Origin: Rhizobium sophorae
GTDB taxonomy: Bacteria > Pseudomonadota > Alphaproteobacteria > Rhizobiales > Rhizobiaceae
Reading direction: 5' to 3'
Assembly: GCF_013087515.1 (NCBI RefSeq)
Contig: NZ_JABFCN010000012.1
Coordinates: forward strand, 1 to 64,000
Length of the DNA stretch: 64,000 nt
Positions 25,766 through 34,709 of the stretch are shown piece after piece. Made by a program: the position numbers and the translations under genes. The notes under the pieces are model-generated. The model did not search any database, had not been told where the DNA came from, and saw only the letters and a list, made by a program, of their open reading frames with translations. Within the stretch, counting starts at the first letter, position 1; each line of letters starts with the position of its first letter.

Positions 25766-26680
25766 ATGGCAAATGCCGCTCTCTTCATCGCGACCGTCCT
25801 CATATGGGGGACGACCTGGATCGCCATTGCGATGCAGGTCGGCCCCGTGCCGGTCCTGGTCTCTGTCTTTTACAGATTTGCGGTCGCAGCCGTGATCCTC
25901 GTCGCCATCCTGGCTGTCATGCGGCAGCTCAAGCTCCCTGCCTTGCGCGATCAACCTTTCATCCTTGCGCAAGCGCTCTGCCTGTTCAGCCTCAATTTCA
26001 TCTGTTTCTACTACGCTGCCGCCTCTATCCCATCCGGGCTAATCTCCGTGATCTTCTCGCTCGCAACGATCTACAATGCCATCAATGCGCGCCTCTTCTT
26101 CGGCGACCGCATTACAGGCCGCACGCTTCTCGCAGCAGCACTCGGAGCAACCGGCCTCCTCCTCCTTTTCGGACAGGACGTTATCGTCGATTTCGATATG
26201 GGCACGCTGAAAGGGATCGGGCTCGCAGCGCTCGGCACGCTGTTCTTCTCGCTGGGCAATATGGCATCGCGTCGAAACAGCGCGGTCGGAATCTCACCGC
26301 TGACCGCCAATGCCTGGGGCATGACCTATGGCGCGATCATCCTCCTCTTCCTGATTGCCGTGACGCAAACGCCGATCGTGGCACCGCCCAACATCAGCTA
26401 TCTTGCAGCCCTGCTCTATCTCGCGGCAATCGGATCGGTGATCGGCTTCACCACCTACCTCATGTTGGTGTCCCGCATCGGCTCCTCACGCGCTGCCTAT
26501 GCCACCGTCCTGTTCCCGATCGTCGCCCTGTCGTTGTCGACGGTCTTCGAGGGCTACCACTGGAGCGGTCTGGGCCTGATCGGCCTGGCGCTGACGCTTC
26601 TCGGCAACGTCGTCATCTTTGCGCGACCTCTGGCCCGTCGCCAGCCGCAGTCAGATGCGAGGCTGCCGGCCGGCGGATGA
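25766..26680 (+). CDS. EamA/DMT-family transporter
   Basis: The ATG at 25766 (MANAALFIATVLIWGTTW) gives 304 residues with ten predicted membrane helices in two EamA repeats. The first ends near LLLLFGQDV, the second near LTLLGNVVIFARP. The N-terminal IWGTTWIAI and SVFYRFAVAA segments are typical of metabolite exporters of the RhaT/YdcZ-like drug/metabolite superfamily. The substrate is unknown. The gene is divergent from the AraC regulator and converges on the ROK gene with only 15 bp between the stops. Confidence 0.88.
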   Translation: MANAALFIATVLIWGTTWIAIAMQVGPVPVLVSVFYRFAVAAVILVAILAVMRQLKLPALRDQPFILAQALCLFSLNFICFYYAAASIPSGLISVIFSLATIYNAINARLFFGDRITGRTLLAAALGATGLLLLFGQDVIVDFDMGTLKGIGLAALGTLFFSLGNMASRRNSAVGISPLTANAWGMTYGAIILLFLIAVTQTPIVAPPNISYLAALLYLAAIGSVIGFTTYLMLVSRIGSSRAAYATVLFPIVALSLSTVFEGYHWSGLGLIGLALTLLGNVVIFARPLARRQPQSDARLPAGG

Positions 26681-26695
26681 GAGCCGCGGTGTCTG

Positions 26696-26749
26696 CTAGC
26701 CGAGCGGCTTTTGCAGGACGTCGAAGCGCGGATTAGTTTCGGAAAAGAT
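26696..26749 (-). repeat. Direct repeat copy 2 (3' end of intact ROK gene)
   Basis: This stretch matches 24671-24724 at 50 of 54 positions in the same orientation, 2.0 kb apart. It is the coding end of the intact ROK gene. Confidence 0.88.
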
Positions 26750-27898
26750 CGGCAGGGCGGCGGCGCCGAGGATTGCCGTATCCTTGCCGGTCATGCCGAT
26801 CATCACCCGAGGTACCGTCCGCTTCTGGTTGGGATCAATTGGGGTGTGCAGCGGCTCCAGCCGCTCTGCAAGCCGAAGCATCAGCGATGTCGATATGCTG
26901 CCGCCGAGCACGATCGTCTGCGGATCGAAGGCAAGTTCCAGAAAATCGACGGTCTGCCGCAGCGGCTGGACGGCCTGATCCAGCCAGGCGTCGAGACCTT
27001 CGCCGCCCCGGGCGATTAGCGCGTCGAGCTCGTCAGGCGACAGCTCCTCGGCATTGGCAATGCCCATGTATTCGTAAGCGACGGCCGGCGAGATATAGCG
27101 ATCCAGACAGCCGCGCTTGCCGCAGCTGCAGAGCTTGCCATGCGGTTCGACGATGATATGCCCAATCTCGCCGGCATTGTTGCGGCTGCCCTTGTAGAGG
27201 TGGCCGTCGAGGAACATTCCGGCACCGATGCCACCCCCGCCGGCGAGAAACAGATAGACGAAGCTGCCGAACCCGCGGGCAACGCCATGAAGACGCTCGC
27301 CGATTGCCGCTGCCGTCGCATCGTTCTCGACCAGCACCGGCACCCTGACCCGCTGTTCGAGCTCATGCCCGACGGGAAAATCCTGCCAGTCGGGGAGGCT
27401 CTGCGGGCTGAGCGACGTGGTGCCGCCATCGGCATAGCGGCCGGGCAGGGCCATCCCGACGCCGAGCAGCCTGTTCCGGTCGAATGTGAAGGCCTGCTGA
27501 AGATCCTCGACCATTGCTTGGAGAGCCGGCATCGCCCTTTGTGGATCCGGATGTTCGACGTGCCGCTCGATCCGCGCGCAGACGGCTCCGGAGAGATCCG
27601 TCAGGACCCCGCTTGCGCGCTGGCGGCTAAGTTCGAGGCCGATCGAATAGGCGCCGCGCGGATTGATGGAATAGGGGATGATCGGCTGGCCGCGCGCCAG
27701 CTTCTGCGCCTCGGATGGAACGAGAAGGTGCGATCTCTCCAGTTCCTCGACGATATTCGACACGGTCTGGGCAGTCAGCGCCGTCATCCGGGCGATTGCC
27801 GCGCGCGACAAGGGACCGTTCGTGCGGACAGCCTCGATCACCACACGCCGGTTGTGAGACTTGGCCTGCTCGAGATTCGTGCCGGAGATCGCCTTCAT
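26696..27898 (-). CDS. ROK-family transcriptional regulator
   Basis: The 400-residue protein has an N-terminal MarR-like winged helix (SRAAIARMTALTAQTVSNIVEEL) and a C-terminal sugar-kinase-like ROK domain. This domain carries a phosphate loop (LAGGGGIGAGMF), the ExGH segment NNAGEIGHIIVEP and the zinc-binding CSCGKRGCLDRY. Such proteins (NagC/XylR type) release DNA when a sugar or sugar phosphate binds. It lies 96 bp behind the MFS gene of the sugar-type operon, which it may control. Its final 54 bases are the second copy of the direct repeat that bounds the AraC/EamA islet. Confidence 0.92.
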   Translation of the reverse strand: MKAISGTNLEQAKSHNRRVVIEAVRTNGPLSRAAIARMTALTAQTVSNIVEELERSHLLVPSEAQKLARGQPIIPYSINPRGAYSIGLELSRQRASGVLTDLSGAVCARIERHVEHPDPQRAMPALQAMVEDLQQAFTFDRNRLLGVGMALPGRYADGGTTSLSPQSLPDWQDFPVGHELEQRVRVPVLVENDATAAAIGERLHGVARGFGSFVYLFLAGGGGIGAGMFLDGHLYKGSRNNAGEIGHIIVEPHGKLCSCGKRGCLDRYISPAVAYEYMGIANAEELSPDELDALIARGGEGLDAWLDQAVQPLRQTVDFLELAFDPQTIVLGGSISTSLMLRLAERLEPLHTPIDPNQKRTVPRVMIGMTGKDTAILGAAALPIFSETNPRFDVLQKPLG

Positions 27899-27994
27899 GT
27901 CGCCTTCAAAGGAAATGGTGCGTCACCCTTGTCACAAGACGTACACCGATGAAAGCTCCATTCTTCTTCACGTCCTATTTGCCAATGGCGTCGG

Positions 27995-29194
27995 CTAATG
28001 GACTTTGCCTCTATGCAGGAGGCCGATGATCGCTATCCCCGCCAATCCGGTGACGGCGCTCAGGATCGCGGTTCCCGAATAGCCCGTCACATAGGTGCCG
28101 GCGGCAAAAACCAGCGCGCCGATCCCGGCGCTCGCAAAGATATTGACGGAGATCAGGGCGCTGCCGAGCCCCGGCCGATCGGCGATCAGATCCTGCAGAT
28201 AGGTGATCGGAATGCTGATGATCGCCGACGCTCCGATTCCGGCGAGCAAGGTGAGCGCATAGAGGTGCCACGGCTCGGAGGCAAAGCCGAGGAGGCTGAG
28301 GAAGACGGCATAGATAATGGTGCCGGCGGCAAGCGCCGTCATCTGGCCGGCCTTCCGCGCGATCCGCGACCAGACGATGATGAAGACGACCTCCAGCAAT
28401 GCGACGATGCCGACCAGAATGCCGACATCGCTCAGCCTGCCATGCGCAGCACCGGTGGCGATCAACGGCAGCAGGGCGTCATTGAGATGCAGCGTGCTGG
28501 TGATCAGCGCCACCCCGCAAATATGCGCCGAGATCCGTGGCGAAACCACCTGGCGAAGCGCGCCAAGATAGCTGAGATGATGAACTGCTGCCATCTCCGT
28601 GCCTGCTCGCTTCGGCAGGGCGAAGACGATGATCCCCTGGCAGAGCAGGCATGAGATGCTGGCAAAGAGGTAGGCCGGCAGCATGCTCGATGCGCCAGAC
28701 AGCAGCAGGCCGGTTATCCCGGGGATCAGCACCCAGGACAGCGAGATCATGGCACGCACGCCGGAGTTGGCCGTCACCATGTCGCTTCGGTTCATGCCGT
28801 GCATCGCCGCACGTGCATTGGCAAACAGCAGCGAGTTCAGCGCTCCGTAAATCGGCAGGGGCAGCAACCCGCTGATGACGAATATGGCCGCTGTAGGAAA
28901 AGCGTAGACCATGCCGTAGCCGAAAATGCCGAACAGGCAGGCGCCGATCATCGTCGACCGGTACTCGCCAAGCCGGTCGGCGAGATTGCCGAGCAGGATG
29001 CTGATGACGACGTTCACCGCCGCCGAGACGAAACTCAGGAACGAATAGAGGCCGTCGCTCAAGCCCAATTCGCGGATACCCACGACCGAACGATAGGGTG
29101 CCGTCATCGCCCCCGCCATTCCGAAGGTGAAAATGGCGATCATGCTGGCGCGGATCGCCGGATTGCGAAAGACGTCGGGGAAAAGGCGGCTCAT
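27995..29194 (-). CDS. MFS sugar-efflux-type transporter
   Basis: The 399-residue protein has 12 predicted helices and resembles SetA-type sugar efflux proteins: PYRSVVGIRELGLS after helix 1 and the GNLADRLGEYRS loop between helices 2 and 3. The stop lies 96 bp before the ROK start on the same strand, and the start is 15 bp after the SDR stop, so it belongs to the RidA-RpiR-SDR-MFS operon. Direction of transport and substrate are not determined. The operon context argues for an amino sugar or sugar derivative. Confidence 0.82.
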   Translation of the reverse strand: MSRLFPDVFRNPAIRASMIAIFTFGMAGAMTAPYRSVVGIRELGLSDGLYSFLSFVSAAVNVVISILLGNLADRLGEYRSTMIGACLFGIFGYGMVYAFPTAAIFVISGLLPLPIYGALNSLLFANARAAMHGMNRSDMVTANSGVRAMISLSWVLIPGITGLLLSGASSMLPAYLFASISCLLCQGIIVFALPKRAGTEMAAVHHLSYLGALRQVVSPRISAHICGVALITSTLHLNDALLPLIATGAAHGRLSDVGILVGIVALLEVVFIIVWSRIARKAGQMTALAAGTIIYAVFLSLLGFASEPWHLYALTLLAGIGASAIISIPITYLQDLIADRPGLGSALISVNIFASAGIGALVFAAGTYVTGYSGTAILSAVTGLAGIAIIGLLHRGKVH

Positions 29195-29209
29195 GCGGTC
29201 ATCTGAATG

Positions 29210-29986
29210 TCAGTAATGTTCCGATTGCGAGAAGGTCCGCGCAAGTTCGGCCTGGCCTGCCGTGAGGCCGCAATCGACAGGCAGGCAGACACCGGTGATG
29301 GAGGCGGCCTGGGGGCCGGCGAGGAAGGCCACGGCATTGGCAACATCCTTCGGATCGACGACCCGCTGCAGCGGATACCAGCGGCGCGCTTCCTCGAAAA
29401 CATTTGGATTGGCGGCCGCGCGTGCTTCCCAGGCTTGCGTCTTCACCGTGCCGGGTGCAACGGCGTTGGACCGAATGCCGAACTTGCCGTATTCGACGGC
29501 GACCAGCCGGGTGAAATGCAGAAGACCTGCCTTGGCGGCGCTATAGGCCGGGTGTCCGAAGACATGCATGCCGTTGACCGAGGCAATGTTGACGACGGAA
29601 CCCTTCGAAACCGTCAGCATGGGCTCGAACGCGCGGAAACATAAGAATGCCGCCTCGAGATTGAGCGCATTGTCCGCCCGCCAGATCTCGGGCGTCGTGT
29701 CGTGCAGGCTGGTCGCGCGGGCGGCACCCGCATTGTTGACCAGGGTTCGAACCACGCCGACGTCGGCGGCGCGTCTTGCCAATTCCGCTATGCTCGTCTC
29801 GCTGGTTACATCGCATTGGATGGCGACGAAGCGATTATCCGGCCCGAGCTTCAATGCCACGGCAGCCGCAGCCGCACCGTCAATATCGGCGAGCAACACG
29901 ACGTCGTGGTCATCGGCGAGCCGTGCGGCGATCGCCGCGCCGATATCGCCTGCAGCGCCGGTAACGATGGCTATCGACTGCGTCAT
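29210..29986 (-). CDS. Short-chain dehydrogenase/reductase
   Basis: The ATG at 29986 (MTQSIAIVTGAAGDIG) follows ACAGGAA; the open frame runs further but into the RpiR gene. The 258-residue SDR shows TGAAGDIG, NNAGAA, the Ser in NIASVNGMH and YSAAKAG with catalytic Tyr and Lys, and the C-terminal SITGVCLPVDCG. It would oxidise or reduce a sugar alcohol or hydroxy acid with NAD(P). It lies 25 bp after the RpiR gene and 15 bp before the MFS gene. Confidence 0.9.
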   Translation of the reverse strand: MTQSIAIVTGAAGDIGAAIAARLADDHDVVLLADIDGAAAAAVALKLGPDNRFVAIQCDVTSETSIAELARRAADVGVVRTLVNNAGAARATSLHDTTPEIWRADNALNLEAAFLCFRAFEPMLTVSKGSVVNIASVNGMHVFGHPAYSAAKAGLLHFTRLVAVEYGKFGIRSNAVAPGTVKTQAWEARAAANPNVFEEARRWYPLQRVVDPKDVANAVAFLAGPQAASITGVCLPVDCGLTAGQAELARTFSQSEHY

Positions 29987-30011
29987 TTCCTGTCGCTCCC
30001 GTTCATGAACC

Positions 30012-30875
30012 TCAATCTCCAAGCAATTGCCGGTCGTCGCCGTCACGGTGAATGACCAGCTGTTGCTTGATGCGCCGAAGCGTGGTCGTCGCCTTCGGCT
30101 GAACGGCATAGGCGACCAGGCTCGACAAGATATCGATCGTCGCGATGTAGGCGATGCGCGTCGAGGTCGGGCGATAGATATTGTGGCCCTCGGGAAGGTC
30201 GATCGCCACGACGATTTCGGCGGCCTTGGCAACCGGGCTGGCCGTCTGGGTCAGCGCGATCGTCTTCACCTTGGCCTGGCGGGCAAGCTCGAAGGCGCGC
30301 ACCAACTCCGTATTGCGCCCTGAGAAGGACGAGCCGATCAACACGTCGCCGGGCCTTGCCGCGGCAGCCATCATCAGCTGCATGCTGTGGTCGGAACTCG
30401 CTGTGATGCGAAGTCCGAGACGGAAGAGCCGGTTCTGGAGCTCGTCGGCGATCATCGACGAATTGCCGCCCGACCCGAACGCATAAATCATATCGGCCTT
30501 GGCGATATGCGAAACGGCGGCTTCGATCGCGGCAAGATCGAGCGACCGATGCAGGAGAAAGAGCGCGTTCTGGGCCTTGGTGATGATATCCTGGGCGACA
30601 TCGGCCGGATCGGTGCTTTTCGATTCCGGTTTCAGATAACGAACGCCGATATGGGCGGTGCGGGCAAGCTGCACCTTGAAGTCGGAGAAACTCTCGCAAC
30701 CGAGCCGCCGGCAAAAGCGCGTGACGGTCGGCGGTGATACCTCGGCCCGTTCGGCAAGCTCGATGATCGAGGCGTTCACGGCGAACTCGAAGTCGTTGAC
30801 GATAATCTCCGCGATGCGGCTCTCGGAGGGAGAGAGCCTGCTCTTGTCTTCCTGCAGCGTCGAAAAGATATCCAA
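30012..30875 (-). CDS. MurR/RpiR-family transcriptional regulator
   Basis: The 287-residue protein has the RpiR N-terminal helix-turn-helix (IIELAERAEVSPPTVTRFCRRLG, SFSDFKVQLA). A SIS sugar-phosphate isomerase domain follows, with IYAFGSGGNSSMIADEL and GDVLIGSSFSGRNTELV. The SIS domain senses a phosphosugar, so the operon probably concerns a phosphorylated sugar or amino-sugar. It is encoded 21 bp after RidA and is the likely regulator of the divergent promoters at 31287-31397. Confidence 0.92.
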   Translation of the reverse strand: MDIFSTLQEDKSRLSPSESRIAEIIVNDFEFAVNASIIELAERAEVSPPTVTRFCRRLGCESFSDFKVQLARTAHIGVRYLKPESKSTDPADVAQDIITKAQNALFLLHRSLDLAAIEAAVSHIAKADMIYAFGSGGNSSMIADELQNRLFRLGLRITASSDHSMQLMMAAAARPGDVLIGSSFSGRNTELVRAFELARQAKVKTIALTQTASPVAKAAEIVVAIDLPEGHNIYRPTSTRIAYIATIDILSSLVAYAVQPKATTTLRRIKQQLVIHRDGDDRQLLGD

Positions 30876-30896
30876 GCCCGTCCCCCCGATAGTTCT

Positions 30897-31286
30897 CTAT
30901 CTATCCTTCTTCTTATAGGCCACGCAGTCGATCTCAACCTTGCAATCAACCATCATCGACGATTGCACACAGGCGCGTGCCGGCGGATGTTCGCCGAAAT
31001 ACTCCTGATAGATTTTGTTGAAGGTCCAGAAATCGCGCGGGTCATCGAGCCAGACGCCGACACGCACGACGTCCTCGACGCCATATCCGGCTTCATCGAG
31101 GATCGCCAGGACATTGGCGATCGTCTTGTGGGTCTGGGCAATGATGTTACCGTCGATGATTTCGCCATCTTCCATCGCAACCTGCCCGGAAACATACAGC
31201 CATCCGTCGGCTTCGACCGCACGTGCGAAAGGCAGCGCCTTGCCGCCGGCGCCCGTTTGAACAGTGCCATAGCGCTTGATCGGCAT
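30897..31286 (-). CDS. RidA family protein (enamine/imine deaminase)
   Basis: I chose the ATG at 31286 (MPIKRYGTVQTG), giving the family-typical 129 residues. Conserved elements are the GWLYVSGQVAM segment, Q/T contact residues in IAQTHKTIANVLAILDEAG, and the arginine in PPARACVQSSMMV that binds the substrate carboxylate. RidA proteins hydrolyse reactive 2-aminoacrylate-type imines formed by PLP enzymes. First gene of the minus-strand operon, divergent from a group that includes a D-threonine-aldolase-like PLP enzyme, which fits a clean-up role. Confidence 0.92.
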   Translation of the reverse strand: MPIKRYGTVQTGAGGKALPFARAVEADGWLYVSGQVAMEDGEIIDGNIIAQTHKTIANVLAILDEAGYGVEDVVRVGVWLDDPRDFWTFNKIYQEYFGEHPPARACVQSSMMVDCKVEIDCVAYKKKDR

Positions 31287-31370
31287 GCTGAAGTCCTTGC
31301 AAATTATTTTCTTGATAAGTTGACAAGTGACCATAGAAAGCAGAATTTGACCAGTGAAAAACGCGATTTA

Positions 31371-31384
31371 TGAAAAGAATTTCA
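31371..31384. promoter_or_regulatory. Possible RpiR operator
   Basis: TGAAA-AGAA-TTTCA is an inverted repeat ending 13 bp before the ATG at 31398, in the 111-bp region between the divergent RidA and NTF2-like genes. RpiR proteins often bind AT-rich inverted repeats of this kind, but no second copy was found here. Confidence 0.3.
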
Positions 31385-31397
31385 ATCCGGGACTGAT

Positions 31398-31880
31398 ATG
31401 CGCGATCCTTTCCAGAATCCTTTTCCGTCAGACAGCGCCCGGCATGCCATCTGGGAAATGCTCGTTCCGCGCGATATCGATGCGTTTCTGGCGGCCGATT
31501 GGTCGATGGTGGAACATGACTTCGTCGAAGAGGGCTTTATCGGTATCGATGCCCAGAAGCAGGTCAGCCCCGACAGGTGGCGTCTGGCATTTCCGACGCT
31601 GTCGGCCTACCGCCAGGAATGGCTGAGGCAGGCAAAGGATTTCGCCGAGCAGAGTTTCGCAGAAGATGCGCGCACGGCGATCTTCACCACGACGACGCTT
31701 GAGGACATCGAAATCGAGGGCGAAATGGCCCTCGTTCGCAAGAAATTCGACGGCGGCATTACCAAGAGCGACGATACACGGGACGTCCTGCAATGGCAGA
31801 CGCTCTATTACTGCAGGCTTCACCAAGGACGCTGGAAAATCTCAGGTTTCACCGGCTACCTGCCAAACCCGATGGGTTGA
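31398..31880 (+). CDS. NTF2/SnoaL-like protein of unknown function (160 aa)
   Basis: The protein has the look of an NTF2-like cone: an N-terminal helical part with FLAADWSMVEHDFVEEGFIGID, and C-terminal strands IEGEMALVRKKFDG and LQWQTLYYCRLHQGRWKISGFTGYLP. Related domains act as small isomerases, hydrolases or ligand holders. I cannot name a reaction. It is first in the plus-strand set, 30 bp before the M81 peptidase gene, and is probably cotranscribed with it. Confidence 0.65.
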   Translation: MRDPFQNPFPSDSARHAIWEMLVPRDIDAFLAADWSMVEHDFVEEGFIGIDAQKQVSPDRWRLAFPTLSAYRQEWLRQAKDFAEQSFAEDARTAIFTTTTLEDIEIEGEMALVRKKFDGGITKSDDTRDVLQWQTLYYCRLHQGRWKISGFTGYLPNPMG

Positions 31881-31910
31881 CGCGGGGCCGACAACACGAA
31901 GGCCACTTTC

Positions 31911-33386
31911 TTGCGCATTTTCACGGCAGCATTGGCGACGGAGACCAACACCTTTTCCCCGATCTGCGTGGATCGTCGCGCATTCGAAGCCTCTCTCTAT
32001 GCCCCGCCCGGCCAGCATCCCGAAACACCAACGCTCTGCACCGCGCCGATCACCGTTGGCAGGCGCGTCACCCGAGAAAAGGGTTGGGAACTGATTGAGG
32101 GAACCGCCACCTGGGCCGACCCCGCAGGCCTCGTCAACCGGGTGACCTACGAGGAATTGCGTGACGAAATCCTCGGCCAACTCAGCGCGGCAATGCCTGT
32201 CGACGCCGTTGTCATGGGCCTGCACGGCGCCATGGTGGCCGCCGGATACGAGGATACCGAAGGCGATCTCCTGTCGCGCATCCGCGAGATCGTCGGGCCC
32301 GATGTCCTCATCTGTGCCGAGCTTGATCCGCACAGCCATCTCACGGCAAAACGTGTCGCTGCGCTCAATTTCGCCGTCTATTTCAAAGAATTTCCGCATA
32401 CGGACTTCGTCGACCGCGCCGAGGATCTCTGGCGCATTGCGGTCGAGACGCTCGAAGGCCGGATCAAGCCTGATATGTCAGTGTTCGACTGCCGGATGAT
32501 CGACGTCTTTCCGACATCGCGCGAACCCATGCGTTCCTTCGTCGACAAGATCATGCAGATCGAGAAGGATGATCCGGACGTCCTGTCGATCTCGGTGATC
32601 CACGGTTTCATGGTGGGCGACGTTCCCGAAATGGGAACGAAGCTGCTTGTCGTGACGGATAATAAGCCGGAAAAGGGCGCGGCTTTGGCGCGCGAACTTG
32701 GCCTCGAGCTCTTTTCGAAGCGCGGCACCTTCATGGTCCCGCAGATCGACGAGAAGGAAGCCGTCTCGCGCGCGATGACCGCCACCGGATGGCCTGTTGT
32801 CATTGCCGACGTCTGGGACAATCCGGGCGGCGGCACGGCGGGGGATGCGACGGTTATCCTCGGGGAGTTGATCGCCCGCGGCGTCACGAGTGCCGCGATC
32901 GGCACCATCTGGGATCCGGTGGCCGTCCAGATTTGTTTTGCAGCGGGCGAGGGGGCAGAAATTCCGCTGCGCTTCGGCGCCAAGTCGGCGCCCGGAACCG
33001 GCAATCCTGTTGACGGCACCGTCAAGGTCGTCAAGCTGGTGAAGAATGCCGAGATGCAGTTCGGCGAGAGTCTCGCACCTTTCGGCGATGCCGCACATAT
33101 CGTGCTTGACGGCATCGACATCATCCTCAATTCGACACGCGCTCAAAGCTTCGATCCGAGCCTTTTTTCGGCGATGGGCATCGACCCCGCCCGGCAGAAG
33201 ATCCTGGTGATCAAATCCACCAACCACTTCTTCGCGTCCTTCTCGAAGATCGCGGCCGAGATCCTTTACTGCTCCGCCGGAACGCCCTATCCCAATAATC
33301 CGGCGACGACGCCGTACCGGCGAGCACCGAAGACCATATGGCCGATCATCGCCGATCCACATGGACCAGAACGCGGAGCCGCCTAG
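31911..33386 (+). CDS. M81 family metallopeptidase (MlrC-like)
   Basis: The frame opens at TTG 31911 behind GAAGG; no in-frame ATG fits the family N-terminus (RIFTAALATETNTFSPI). The 491-residue product shows M81 landmarks: GLHGAMVAAGYEDTEGDLL, CAELDPHSHLT with putative zinc ligands, IADVWDNPGGGTAGDAT, and VIKSTNHFFASF near the end. MlrC of Sphingopyxis finishes microcystin breakdown, but most rhizobial homologues sit in amino-acid or peptide catabolic loci. Its TAG is immediately followed by the ATG of the PLP enzyme, so the two are tightly coupled. Confidence 0.88.
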   Translation: MRIFTAALATETNTFSPICVDRRAFEASLYAPPGQHPETPTLCTAPITVGRRVTREKGWELIEGTATWADPAGLVNRVTYEELRDEILGQLSAAMPVDAVVMGLHGAMVAAGYEDTEGDLLSRIREIVGPDVLICAELDPHSHLTAKRVAALNFAVYFKEFPHTDFVDRAEDLWRIAVETLEGRIKPDMSVFDCRMIDVFPTSREPMRSFVDKIMQIEKDDPDVLSISVIHGFMVGDVPEMGTKLLVVTDNKPEKGAALARELGLELFSKRGTFMVPQIDEKEAVSRAMTATGWPVVIADVWDNPGGGTAGDATVILGELIARGVTSAAIGTIWDPVAVQICFAAGEGAEIPLRFGAKSAPGTGNPVDGTVKVVKLVKNAEMQFGESLAPFGDAAHIVLDGIDIILNSTRAQSFDPSLFSAMGIDPARQKILVIKSTNHFFASFSKIAAEILYCSAGTPYPNNPATTPYRRAPKTIWPIIADPHGPERGAA

Positions 33387-34487
33387 ATGCATGACAACCG
33401 GTTTGCCGTCATCGCCAGGGCAGGCGACAGGATCGCCGATCTCTCGACGCCGCGTCCTGTGATCGACGAAGACAGGCTGGCTGCAAACATCGACCGCGTT
33501 CAATCCTATATGGATCAGCACGGGCTGAATTTCCGCCCGCATATCAAGACGCACAAGATCCCGGCCTTGGCCGTCGCGCAGGTTGCCGCAGGCGCCAAGG
33601 GCATCAATTGCCAGAAGGTGACGGAGGCCGAAGTCTTTGCCGAAGCCGGCTTCGAGGACATCCTGATCACCTTCAACATCCTGGGCCCACAGAAGCTCGA
33701 GCGCCTGGCCAGGTTGAATGAGAGGATTTCGGCCCTCAAGGTCGTCGCCGACAGCGAAGTGACGGTCGACGGGCTCGCAGCGCATTTCTCCGGCCACAAG
33801 CCGCTGAATGTGCTGGTCGAATGCGATACCGGCGGCGGCCGCTGCGGCGTGCAGACACCGGGGGAGGCGGCATCGCTCGCCAAGCGCATCGCCGCTGCCG
33901 ACGGCCTCACCTTCGGCGGCATCGTGACCTATCCGAAGCCGCAATCGGCCGCCGCCGTGGAAGCCTTCATCACAGAGGCGCTCGAGCAGCTGACATCGGA
34001 AGGCATGACCTGCCCGATCGTCAGCAATGGCGGGACGCCCAGCCTCTTCGAGGCGCATTTCGTCACCTCGGCCACGGAACACCGCGCTGGCACCTATATC
34101 TATAATGATCGCCAGATGGTGCGCATGGGCCATTGCACCGAGAACGATTGCGCGATGCACGTGCTGGCGACCGTCGTGTCACGGCCAAACGCCGACCGCG
34201 CCGTCATCGATGCCGGGTCGAAGGCTCTGACATCGGACCTTCAGGGTTTCAGCGATTACGGGCTGATCGTCGGTTATCCCGAGGCACGGATTAGCAGCCT
34301 CTCGGAAGAACACGGCGTGATCGATCTTTCGAATTGCACCGGCCCCCGGCCTCAGATCGGCGAGAAGCTCTTCATCATTCCCAACCACACCTGCGTGATC
34401 TCCAATCTGTTCGACACGATGGTCTTCCATCGGGGCGGCATCGTCACCCGCGTCGAGGATGTCGCGGCCCGCGGTCTCGTTTGGTAG
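33387..34487 (+). CDS. D-threonine aldolase / D-serine dehydratase-like PLP enzyme
   Basis: The 366-residue fold-type III enzyme carries the PLP lysine in RPHIKTHKIPAL (about residues 50-60). It also has VECDTGGGRCGV, the SNGGTPSLFEAH phosphate region, and a C-terminal metal site (IIPNHTCVISN with His and Cys) typical of D-threonine aldolase and D-serine dehydratase. It should cleave or deaminate a D-hydroxy-amino acid. It starts at the base after the M81 stop codon. RidA, encoded divergently, could remove enamine products. Confidence 0.88.
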   Translation: MHDNRFAVIARAGDRIADLSTPRPVIDEDRLAANIDRVQSYMDQHGLNFRPHIKTHKIPALAVAQVAAGAKGINCQKVTEAEVFAEAGFEDILITFNILGPQKLERLARLNERISALKVVADSEVTVDGLAAHFSGHKPLNVLVECDTGGGRCGVQTPGEAASLAKRIAAADGLTFGGIVTYPKPQSAAAVEAFITEALEQLTSEGMTCPIVSNGGTPSLFEAHFVTSATEHRAGTYIYNDRQMVRMGHCTENDCAMHVLATVVSRPNADRAVIDAGSKALTSDLQGFSDYGLIVGYPEARISSLSEEHGVIDLSNCTGPRPQIGEKLFIIPNHTCVISNLFDTMVFHRGGIVTRVEDVAARGLVW

Positions 34488-34709
34488 GAGCCGCTTCCGA
34501 TTGAGGGCGAAATGGCCTTGATCGCCGATGGCCGCGGCTGTAATCGCTAGTATCGCAAGATGTGCACACGGCGGATGACTTCGTTGCGCCAATGGCAGAC
34601 ATAGTCTCTACGGGCGAGTGTCCGCTTTGGGGCCGATGGCCGACCGTCCGCTGTGAGGACGCCCGACACGAAAAACGGACATTAGAGTTCTTGCCGCCAA
34701 GGTCTGGGA

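Noticed and set aside
32478..34160. 560-codon frame antisense to the MlrC and D-threonine-aldolase-like genes
   Set aside because: It spans the junction of two clearly identified, tightly coupled plus-strand genes and resembles nothing.
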